Shown: one piece after another, positions 47,901 to 59,900 of the stretch
Position numbering within the stretch: position 1 is the stretch's first letter
Layout of the letters: every line of letters starts with the position of its first letter
Origin: Leptasterias polaris
Taxonomy: Eukaryota > Echinodermata > Asteroidea > Forcipulatida > Asteriidae
NCBI GenBank assembly: GCA_037783415.1
Contig: JAZGTN010000214.1
Coordinates: forward strand, 1,426,001 to 1,490,000
Length of the DNA stretch: 64,000 bases
Direction of reading: 5' to 3'
Translations under genes and position numbers: made by a program
Notes under the pieces: model-generated
The model's database searches: none
Seen by the model: only the letters and a program-made list of their open reading frames with translations
What the model was told of the DNA's origin: nothing

Positions 47901-50900
47901 TCCATGTGATAGTCTACTGGGCTGCTGTGTAAGCCCACAAAACAAGACCAATTCAAACAAGCTGTTGGTATTATTGTACTGGGTTATCCCCCGCCAAATT
48001 AGGTCACTGTCTACCACTGAGTAAATTTTGGCGGGAAAAATGCATTTGTGTGCATTTCAGACAGCATGAACATGGTTGAAACAATAAACCCCCAACGTAC
48101 CTTTTTATAGGATTTGACCAACAAAATGGCGGTCTGGGTAGTTGTGTGACATGTATTGCATGAAGTTTAAACATTTATTATGGGGAGGTTTCAACGTAGG
48201 TTACAGCCTACTTTTAAAGCTTCAAAATTACAATCATCCAACTTCTTGATTCATCGATAAAAGATGTGTAAATAGTAGAAACAGTGGTGTTGGGTGGCAT
48301 TTTGCTATACATAACAAAGCATGTGACTGCTGTGCATTCACTTTGTGAAAAAGAACATGTATACATTTTCTGGGTTTATAGTTTACAAAAATATACCCTT
48401 CTTTTACAAAAGAAGAATTATTATAACTTTCCAATAATACCTTTGAGAGAATGCATTTGTATACTAGGGTAATTCATCTATTTTAACATCCATCATTAAC
48501 TTTCATCCATTGTCTAAACGTCTTTAGAATCCTCCATTGAGTACCTTTGAGTCTATGAACATGCATTTATACACCAACAAGACCCGCCCTCGAAAGTTGT
48601 TGGAACAGTATCAGTTCAGCTTGTGGTACCTGTGATCTCGTTACTTTCAAGTGTGAGATTTATTAGACACTGTTCTATGAACTTGTTCTTCTCTACATTT
48701 TGGCCAGCTCGCTCTGGTTGCAGCCGGTTATCTCTTGAAGATGAAGTGTTTTCCCCACAAACCAAACTGATTACATTCACTCCTCGTAAAGATTGAGATT
48801 GAAACAAAAATCTCCAATTATCTACACCAATGTTCTCATAAAATGGCACCAAATGTATAAAAACTAATTTCAAGCACTATGCTGAACTACAGAGAACAAA
48901 GGTTTGTCTCAATTCTCAACATGGGTGAAATATAAAATTGAAGGAAATTGTTAAAATAGTAATTGACTGCATGTTATGGCACTTGGCTGGGTGTTTGGGT
49001 ACTTGGCAGGGTCTTTGGGTACTTCTGGGTGTTTGATAGTGTTTGGGTACTTGGCAGGGTCTTTGGGTACTTCTGGGTGTTTGATAGTGTTTGGGTACTT
49101 TGCAGGGTCTTTGGGTACTTCTGGGTGTTTGGGTACTTGGCAGGGTCTTTGGGTACTTGGCAGGGTCTTTGGGTACTTATGGGTGTTTGGTACTGGGCAG
49201 GATTTTGGGGCTCTGGCTGGGTATTTGGAGACTTGGGTACTTGACTGGTTTTGTTTTAAGCACCTTAGCTGGTAGTGTATTCACAGAGGAAAAAAGCTAT
49301 CTAGGGTAATTCTTTGAGAGCTTGGGTACTTGGCTTAGTGTTTAGTGTTTAGTGTTAGGTGAACTAGGTTGGCTGTTAAACTAACGGTGAGTGTAACTTA
49401 CAATACAACAATGATTTCCAAACACTTCGGACACACTTACCAATAACCAACCTAGATCATGTCATGTAGTCTAATATATTTTTTTAAAGTGTTAAATATT
49501 GATACAAGGGAACTGGTAACCTTGAGGTTGATGTAGGGCAACTTATTAGGCCATGCTCACAGCAAAAATCATGCACAATCTGTGAACAGACAACTTATGT
49601 AAAAACAACATCTGCAAAAATATTAACGCCATATCAAAAAACTTTAACGTCTTGTTAGACAAAAACGAAAAGGAGGGGGAGGAAACAGTCCAATATGTGA
49701 ATCAAAAACATAAGGACCATTTTGAGACACGTTACCTGCGTATCCACGGACTGCACATGAAGCTGATCATGGGGAAAGGCATTGTAGGAAGATGCCCAGG
49801 AAGGAGGGAGGGGAAAAAAATGAAAACAAAGAGAAACGAAGAAGACAGGGGCGACGCAAGCCAGGAGGATTTGGGAAAGGAAGAAAATAAATGAATAGAG
49901 AAAGGGAATCAGAGAAAATCAAAGATTCAAACGGTTCAAAAGAATTGAGCCAGGCGGCGGCCATCTTGGATTTTTACACATCTTAACACTGAGAACATTC
50001 GAAAAAGGCAAATAAAGAAAGCGATATTTTCTTTCAGAAATCATCCAAAAAATCATCCATTGAAAAAAAAAAAAGGTACATGGAACGGCAGTTAATTACT
50101 CATCACATTAATGTATCAAGTCTTTAAGGAATGTAAACAAGATGGTCGCAGCTGAATCAAAACTCTTAACAACAGCAGGTTACTTTTGTTTAGGGGCAGA
50201 AAAAATACACAATGCGCTCGTCAAAGTAAAAAATTCAGAACTGAAAATGTTTTTTTCATACGCTTGCCATTATTATGATGCTGTGCCAAAATAAGGATAT
50301 ATAATTAAATATGCTGAGGGCGCTATACAACAAAAATCTGCTCAATGTTTTACAGATCAGTTTGAGTGAAGAATAGAAAATTGAAGAAATTGTGGCTCCC
50401 ACAATACATCTTGGTGTGTTACAGTTGTTTGTTATCTTTGCATTTTCGTTTACCAAACCATGAAAAGACCAGACATATATTAGACAGCGCCCTCAATATA
50501 TTCAAATTTAATCCAGTGTGCATTTGTGCAAAGTATTCAACAATGGAAAGTTATAAATCGATGAAAGGAAAATGTAGAGCTTGTTTTTTGAAATTATTCT
50601 AAATTGAAGAGTAGATTATTAATTTGTGCGAGAAAACAAAACAACAAATGTGGCTTTGTGCTACAATAAATATTTCTGGTGTTTAAGTTAATTCTGCACT
50701 TTCTTTCTTTGAAAATTGCACATTAAAAGGCTTTTGATTAAATCAAGTAATTTCTCAAAATTACCTGTGGTTCTATTTTATTTTTTGTATGGACTAATTT
50801 TCCTTATAAAAGAAATTGATATCAACGTTTTTTCATACTGTGTTTAACATGTGCAAGAATTGTCATCAAATTTCTCTTGAGCACTTCGATAAAGATCAAC

Positions 50901-53900
50901 TCATCAGAAACAAAAGAAAAGAAGAACGATGCAACAAAGTCTTTTGGGTAGCAATGGGGAGAGAGCGAGGGTGCACTTACGATGATTCGCCAGTTGTAAC
51001 CCTTAGCTCTGGTTTGCTCTTCTTTCTTGGGGGCACCTTAGGCGACAACCTCTCTCGCCCGTCACCGGGTTGCACTGTGCCTGCCCCTGGCAATACTGGG
51101 ACCCTGGTCAATGTAGGCGATGCCTGCTGGTTGGTCTGCGGGGATGAGGAGGTGGGCGGTAGCACTCGATGTCTGAGCAGGGGGGAACCATTTCTAGGGT
51201 GATCCGGGAGGGGAACCGGTTGCCTACCTATTCTTTGACTACCATTGGTTGCTGGTGGCTCATCATTGCGCGGCTGATTGTGGAAAAACAGAAACGGATT
51301 CCAAATTTATTTTCTTGGCAGTAAAGCTGCATACTGCATTTTCAAAAGTGCAACAAGCGTCAAGCAGGATGGCAAAGTGCATCCATATAATTAAAAAGAC
51401 TCACTGCACAAGGTTTGTGACCTAGCTGACTTAGAAGCTTCTCACACAGAAAGTTAAAGCAGAATATCGACGAGGGTCTCTCTAACTTCTATATGGAGTG
51501 GAGAAAACAAAGACGACAGACAGTGTACAAATATACCCACTGGAAATGATACATCAACAGTTTTGTACCTCTACTGAAATGGATGCCTGCGCATTATTGT
51601 GGTAAAGTGATATGGGCCCAACTTCATAAAACTGTTTTTCAGAAAAATAGTGCTGAACAAATGTTTGCCAAGTAAGATAAAAGTGAGGCACCAGTTGCAA
51701 CAATGTGAATTACAAGATTATTTTGGCTGGTAACCTAAGCAAGATTTTTCTGTGCTATAAAGGATAGGAGCTTTATGGAGTTTTGTCTGAGGTCCAAGCA
51801 ATGACAAGCTTGAGGGTTTACACAACCACAAAAACCAGAGTAAGCATTGTCATTTAAAACTTGACTGAAGTTGTTTGAAACCAAAATCTTTTGGTTGATT
51901 TCACCTAAGTTTTTATATCAATTAGAAACAGAAATTGCTGAGTTTCCTTTGTATTGCTATGTCATGTATCCATCCCTATGCTAACACTGAGCAGGTTTAA
52001 CATTTCTATGGTTTACTGTTCCAGAATAAGCAATTGAACCACACTAGCGCTTATTTACAAGTGATCAACAATAAACACCCAAAGATGACACAAATCTCTG
52101 CATAAAAAGTTATTTGTCAAAAGTTATTTGTCAAACTTTATAAGGATTACAGTGTATTAATAACAGCAATCTACAAAAGTTAGGTTTTATGAGATTGATA
52201 ACAGGCTTTCCTATCTACCTCTTCTGTGATTGGCTGCCTTTCAGCCCAGCTGTTAGACTGCAATGCATTCTGGGCTAGATGCGCCTTGGTGGGCTTCTTC
52301 CGGCCAGCAAGCATACTGTTGTTACCGGTCACCAACTGTATTTTGGATTTCTCAATACTGGTATCCAGCCTGTCGGTGTCCGGTATCTGCTCAAACCACT
52401 CCTGCTGCTGTTGCTATGGAATATAAACAAAATGTAGGTCACAAACAACAAATTTAAAAGTTACACTGACTGATTCTGTTGAATTAGATATATGCAATCT
52501 ACAAAAATGCATAGAATTGCGCTAAACTTTGTTTCCAAAATCAATCAATGATACATTTTATCTTTAAATTTTACTTATAGGTCACACTGAATTTACTATT
52601 GCAATCGATAAAACTCTGACGCTCGTTCTGGAAAACGTGTAGCCAGGATACAAAGAAAGGTTACGCTTCTGTCAACAATGATACCGGCTCAGACAACACG
52701 CATGACACGTTTTCCAATGGCTGTCGATGTTTCCAGTGATCTAAATCCATCTGTCTCTAATCTCTGTCGCAGCCTCACATTTCTTTTTCCGTTGGTCTAC
52801 ATTTCACGAGACTGCGTACAGGAAGTGATATTTGACGTCATGAATTTGTGCTGAAGTGCAAAATTTCTCAACCTTTTGTAGTCACTGAAGCAAACCTCCA
52901 TTTTTGTGAAATAAGGTTTAGGTTGAAGCTTGAAACCAATATTTTACAATTTAGTTTTTTGATGTCAATAATTGTGTTTGTCTAAAGTGAGGAATCGGAT
53001 TATTACAAATGACCATCCCCATTCTAGTATGAGACCTCTTGACAAGCTTCTTAATAAAACTGGAACACTGTTGATGATTAAAGCTTGTTTTTAAAAATCC
53101 CACACAAGTTTCAAGAAACATCACTGAATTCTGGATCATCCCCAAACCCTACTAGCCATGTATACCATCCGTATTTTGTCCCTCGCTAAATTTACATAGT
53201 GTCCATTTCCTTTCGTAGGAAGCCGACACTATTTCAACACAAAAATTACACATTTTCCCAAAAACCAAGAGCAACCTCTGCTTAATCAAAAAACCCAAAA
53301 CCTCTCCACAAAATTTACTTTAAAAGGAGCCTTTTATTGATTTGATGAATTTGTTCTTTGCTATCAAATGACATGGGTATGTAAAGTGTGTTTGAATAAC
53401 TGTTACATTTCACTCAAAGTGTAATTTGTGTTTACTTGAAACTCAGTAGGAAATCAATATTGTTCGGGTGTATTTGGGAGGTGACTGACTGTTGGTTCAG
53501 CTTCATATCAAGGCATCATTTCCGTCTTGTAGTTGATGACACAGGAATGGTTGCAAGCAGCATTAGAAGACTGATTTCTCATCTTAAAGATTGCTTGACA
53601 ATGACTGTCTGTTCGAAATACTGACATCTTTGGGAGATAAAAGTGTTTGAACCTAATGTTTTTTCTTTCTCTTGCCTTACAAGAAAAGAAAATCACAATA
53701 AAAATCAAGAGCGCAACAAGAACAAGAATGCAGCTTTTAAGATCTCCTTGAGGAAGAAATATCCTATAGGAAGAAATGCTGGTTCTGTATAAGAAAGACA
53801 GGAACCAAGTCTCAAGGTTTAAACTTCACTCATCTTCATTCTCCTGAAGGCAAGCAGAGTACACTTATTGAAACTTCTTGACTCAACATTTTGTTCAAAT

Positions 53901-56900
53901 CAAAGTTCTCCTCAAAACCAAATTTTTCCTGGGGGTTAACTTCCAATGGTTGTTACTGTAAAACTACCTATTTTCTTACTTCCTGCAAAAGCAAAACTTA
54001 CTCATGTAAATTTTGCTTATCTGGGCCATCTTAAAATAAAGTTCCCTTCCTTTCCCTCCGTTCACACCTACTTCTTGATTCTCCAATCTTGCCATCCTCC
54101 CCCAACTTATGGTTCCCCCCTCTACATCATCCTTGTGTTTAAATTATGGTTTTATCATACTTCTACTACTTGTATGCTTTGTAATTTTGTGTTTTCTCTA
54201 AATCATATGCACCTGCATCAAAGATGTTTTCACAACTTAACATAAATGCCACCCCCCACCCCCCAAAAGGGCGGAAAAGTGAAAAAAGAAGACAGTGTGA
54301 ACAAGTTTCCTACCAGCATGTGGGCTTCTTTCAAGTCGGCCTCTAAACTCATTTCAAGCTCTTGCTCTTCAAAGTCTTGGGAGACGTTATAGCCTCCCTC
54401 GTTACCCGAGGAGTCTTCATCCGACTCCACACGCTCCTCCTCCTCCTCCTCTTGTTCTTCTTCATCTCTGGTAGGCAGTTTGGTAGCGAAGTCTATGCTT
54501 CCTATCAATGGGATGATGGGTGCTGAAATGGTGTCAGAAGAAACATTAGTAAGCGCCAATGGAAATTCATCTATCTTGGCAGAAACGGGGCTCAATTTGT
54601 TTTTGTTCTTGGAAGGAAAAATGTGCTATGCAAATAATTGCCAAGCAGAAATGGGCTTCCTGGTATGTGATAGACATGGGCTCGATCTCACAAAGAGCTA
54701 AGTTTGATCTTAACTGCAAATCACTCTTAATTGCTAAGCAAAGTGTGATGTCTCACTACAAATCACTACGGCAATACCGACAACTCATCTTTAGATGATG
54801 GTGTTTTGTGAAATAGGCCCATGGATTGCTACTGGTAATCAACTGAATTTTTGCTGAGCAGAATTGAACTCATTCAAACCCTAACCACATACTGAATAGA
54901 CACATCTCCTGTGTACAGAGACGTTGGATGCTTATATGGATTTGCAGTATCATTTAAGTAAACACTGAATCGGGAAAATGCAGTCACCAAGATTTGAAAC
55001 ACAACTAGATTTACAGAGAACCAAGTTGTAGGAGGATGCAAGGTGCTTCAACACAGAATTGAAGACAAGAAGATGAACAAAATACATGTAAGAAGGAAGA
55101 AAACAGTCAGTCATAACAAACTTGAATAAATAGGTCCTTCAAAGGGTTGGTGCAACATTGATGTTTTTGAAGATTCGTTCAAATAAACTAGTTTTCAAGG
55201 AATTGTCTTCTCAGCCATCCCTTCATGTTCATATCAAGTGATTAGAAGGAGTAGTTCATTCAAAAGGCCAATGTCGTGCTTCCCTACCACAAAAAACAAG
55301 TTTCCTTCACCACGAATGTAAAAACAACCTAATCACAGCACGCAATGCCTCAGAAATGTGTGAAAGCAATGCATTCAAGCCCTGCAAGTGTATTTGTAAG
55401 AATAACAGTTTTGTTTTCCTTGGCTCTCAAGTCTGTGCACAGGACATGCACAAGATATTATCCTTAGTAATGGCATTTGAGTCTGCACTTGGTCATGCAT
55501 GCCAATTCCATCTTGTCTGTGACCCGACTGTTTTCGCTGCATTGGCGCAGCTAAATGGCCAGTCGAGCTAAGTGGCCTTAATAATTCCTTATATGCTTGA
55601 TTGCTCTGACTTCATAATTCCTTGGCAGTAATTGTCCGATTGTTTCATGGGTGGTGAAGCCCCGATACCCTCCAGTAAGGAGGGCTTGAGTTCTCCATCC
55701 TCACTGATACCAGAATTCAGTTCGTAGTGAGTACAGACAGTGACACACCTTAAAGAGGGGGAAAGGGTGGGCTCAAGTCAATGAATAATGACAGTATCGG
55801 TAAATCCAAAGATACATGCAGGAAAAATATCTCTAACCAAACTGTTAAATCTCTCAGATCAGTAAGAGAGGGTATATGAATGTAAACCTCCTTTATATTC
55901 CAGGACTCAATCCCATCCACACCCCCACCTCCTCAAGGTGTTGTCACTGTCTTTACTCACTACACACTGCAGACAGAACTAATGTTCAGTCGCAGTAATG
56001 AAAAGAGTAACTTGTACAGATTGGATACAATATACACTGAAACTTTCAAAGGTTACAGAGTTTTAAGAAATCAGCATTCCACAGTCAACATTCAATGTAT
56101 TGTTTTGATAAACTTTACAGACTACATTTTTAGTTTAAGAAGCCAAAACATTACAATGGATTCACATGCTCAAAGGAATTCAGCAGACTTAACAAACCCA
56201 AGAAACGACGTACAAGTATCCACAAAATCATGCAGCAAATCATGCTCAGTTTTCATTATCTACAGAAACAAATATAGACTTGAAGACCCCTTGCATAGGC
56301 CACTGTGGCTGGAGATCCTGGTCCCCCCCCCCCCCACAACAAACTGTGCAGAAAGTTTGTCTGATAGCGCCCTCTTTTGAATCAACTTCCTGCAGCCAAT
56401 ATTAATTTACCATAAGGAGGCCAAGACTACACCTTCATAGGTGTCACATCCATGTTAAGTTAAAATAATGTTTTCATGCACATCCAGGAAGGAAAAAAGA
56501 AAGCCATAGCCGCCAGCAATGATGCAGTTAGCTGCCGACTTTAAGAAAAGGAAAAAAATAACACGCCATGAAAGTTCATGTGTATCACATGCCTTGTCCT
56601 TGCCCCCACAACAGTGCAAGGCAGGGGCCAGGAAATCCATCACATGCACTTTTTTTCTACACTGTATATTTTGGTTATTTGGTGTGATAATTCAAGCAGA
56701 GTGACATTTAAGGTGCACACGGTTCAGTGATCATGGAGGTAATATTTGCAACTAAAATTCAAAATAATCAGGACATATCTGAAGCTGTGATGTCACCTGT
56801 CTGACACATTTTCCAGCACAGGGAACCGACCTTTAATTTAAAATTTAAATCGTAACATTTCCCAGATGGCAACCTTTGGAAGTCACACATTTCTATTTGC

Positions 56901-59900
56901 TTTAATAAGGTGTCAAGAGTTTACATTGGGCCAAGCATGGTGGAAGTTTTGACAGCATGGAGGCAATCCCCAAAGGTAAACGTTTGTTGACGTTGATTTA
57001 TTCTTAAAACACTTATTGTTTTTAATTTTTCTATTTTTTCAATTTATTTTATTTCGAAAGTACACAGTACATAAGATTTGTTTCCACAACTTTTGTTAAC
57101 GTCAAACTCTTACTACTAAAATAATTGTTTTTTATTCTATTTCCTTTCACTTTCTTTTCTTTTATGCATACAAGAGAAATGTTGCCATAACTAGTTGAAG
57201 TGGCCTTTACCATAATCATACATGGATTGCCCCAAATATGAAGAGCAGAATCTCCAAAAAGAAAACCTCAAACACCCAAACCCTGAAACAAAATATCTTT
57301 GTTTCATGGCCTAAGAAGTGGAAAAAGAAAAGAAGAGAGAAATTGAGAGGAGACATGAGTTTTTTGGGGCAGACTCTCATGTGCATAGAGGCCATTAGTT
57401 CCTTCAAATCTCTGCAAGCCCTCTGGTCTAACTTCCGTGGTCTAAAGAGAAGGTCAGTAGGCCATGCATCTCATGATCATCTTAAGGAATGGTTGGCAGT
57501 CACCTTGGAGGATACGTCCTTATGGCCTTAGGATGTATGAACCAAATGCCAAGATCACTCTGTATCATCTTGCCTTCCTCCAGGTGGTCAAACCACCCCG
57601 AGACCCCCCTTCACCTCCCAAGGTTGATTGCAACCCTACTAAGAGTGTGGCCGTCAGCATTGTTTTCCCCCAAAGGACTCTGAAGTGGTTGTACCCCCCA
57701 AATTCCTGCACGATTTCTTTGAAGGGATTTAAAACTGCCGTCAGTAGACCATACAGACTAAATGAGAGACTCATTGAATGTTTGCAGTGTTTGAGGTTTG
57801 AGGGCATGCTGCCTTTTTTCCAGGGTCTTACTTTAACCATGAATGAGCTGAGGGAGGTGGATTTGGGTACTGATCATGACCAGTCTAGATCCCAGACTAC
57901 TGCTCACTGCTGTACACATTATCCAGCACTGTGAATCCAGGGCATGTGGGGAATCAATCATTAAGGGAGTTAAGACAGTTAGAAGACAAAGAATCTCAAC
58001 TTGGCTACAAGGAGAGGTTAAAACACGGAAAGCTACAACTACAAGCAAGAGAGGAGAGTGAAAATGATCACAAACGGAGAAATACTACCGAGGCTTTTGT
58101 AACCATTGTATAGGCTCAGGATCAGAACGCCAACAATATTGAGGTCATGTGCCTTAGGCATAACTTGGACTTCAAGATGGTTGATGTTATTCAAGCTTAA
58201 CTCTTAAAGCCTAAGCTATGGCTTCAAAAACACCTTTAAGTCTAAAAGACAAGATAAGTGTGTCCCAACTTATTTATCTTACCACAGATTAGTTGATCGC
58301 CGTCAAAATCCCACTCCCATTCAACTAAAAGTGGCGAGGTGCATGAGGTAGGCAGTGAAACAGAGCGGAAAAACATGAGCCAAACATGGAGAAAAGAATG
58401 CAGTTGATTTTCAGGAAAGAAGATTATAAATAATGAAAAGAGTGTGGGGACACGAGTGAATTTGATTTGTAAACCACTTAGGCGGGGGTTGGCCAGATGT
58501 AAATAAATGCTGTCGGTGAAACTGTGTGTGCATTTTGGGACTGAATATTTTCTGACAATCGAAGGAACATGTAAAATCAGTGAGCCATAGATGATTACAT
58601 GAGCTATTTTCACGTTGTAAACACAATTTTTGATTAAGTTACCGGTGATCTCAAAAAATTCTAACAAAAAACTTAGTTTCTCTGAATTAATATTTACACC
58701 ACACAAACAAAAATGTGAATTACTATTTATAGCAGTGCAGTGTTTTTAAATTTTTCAAATGTAAGCATTTCAGATGATTTAGAAAATATTAACATAAATT
58801 TTACAACAAAAGAACATTATTGGATGACCAGTTTCTGTTACAGGGGATTGGAGTCTGGACATGTATGGTCAATATAAAGGGAAGATGCAATCTTCATTTT
58901 GGTTTATTTCTTTTAGAAGATCTAGTTTTCAAGAAGTGAAATATTGTTTATGTCTGCAAATGAAGTATCTACCTTAACAGCTAAAGTGGACTTAGTTAAA
59001 GTTAGTTCTGGCAGTTATTGTACCGTCATCTTGAGGGACAGAGTCTAGATCTTATTCAATCTGCCATCGGAGAAAATTCTAAACAGGCACAACAATGTGT
59101 ACAAAAAATTCAGCAATGCATGTAATTGAACGAAAATACTTCTATATTTTGTTTAGTGTTCTAATAGTTTCCAAAAACCAAGAATGTAGCATAACTTTGA
59201 TGATGCAGAACTAAAATATGAAACAGAACAGGAGAAGAAATAAATGAAAAGGAAAAAAAAAAAAAAAAAAATCAGGATAGGCTATATGAAGCAACTAAAA
59301 GAACACAGTGAATTCTCTACAAGGTTTTTTTTCTGGAATCTGTTAATGAAAGAAATAAGACAATGTTTCAGTTGTGCTACATTCAGAAAATGGGGTTAGA
59401 AAGAAGAAAAACATGAAGTCAATGAAAATTGGGTGGAGTTAGTAAAGTGCAAAACAGTTATTGGTGAATTTAAATTGTGTTCGTGTATGAACAGAACAGA
59501 CACTGTCTCCTATGACAAATGTGAACGCAGTACAAATGAAAACAATTCCTTTTTGAGTTGGCTAAAAAGTGGCCTTCAAAATGGTTGCCATGGAAATAAA
59601 TATGTTGTTTGACAGACAAATGTCAGCAAGAATTTTACAAAGAGGAGTAACTTTGAAATTTTCTTAATTTCAACAAAGTATTTTTCTGAAGATTTTTATA
59701 ACTGTAACTTAACTGCTATATAGTTTGCATTTGTTGGCAATTATTGTATGCCCTTTAGTTTCAATAGAATCTCAATGGAGTGGGAGCGGCCTTATAACTT
59801 TTCACATAGCACAACATGAATATTCAAATTGAAGACATGAATATTTAACAAGGATGGAGTTTGGGGAGGGGCACAGGCCTCACCTTCAGGAGAGTCATCC

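Noticed and set aside
48640..48780. Minus-strand frame resembling an exon between neurabin exons at 50981 and 44678
   Set aside because: Its acceptor and only donor give a length that breaks the neurabin reading frame.
48963..49275. Two overlapping plus-strand frames of more than 90 codons
   Set aside because: Produced by the 48-bp minisatellite, not a gene.
57464..57934. 156-codon plus-strand frame
   Set aside because: No domain, lies in a neurabin intron on the opposite strand, no start or splice context.
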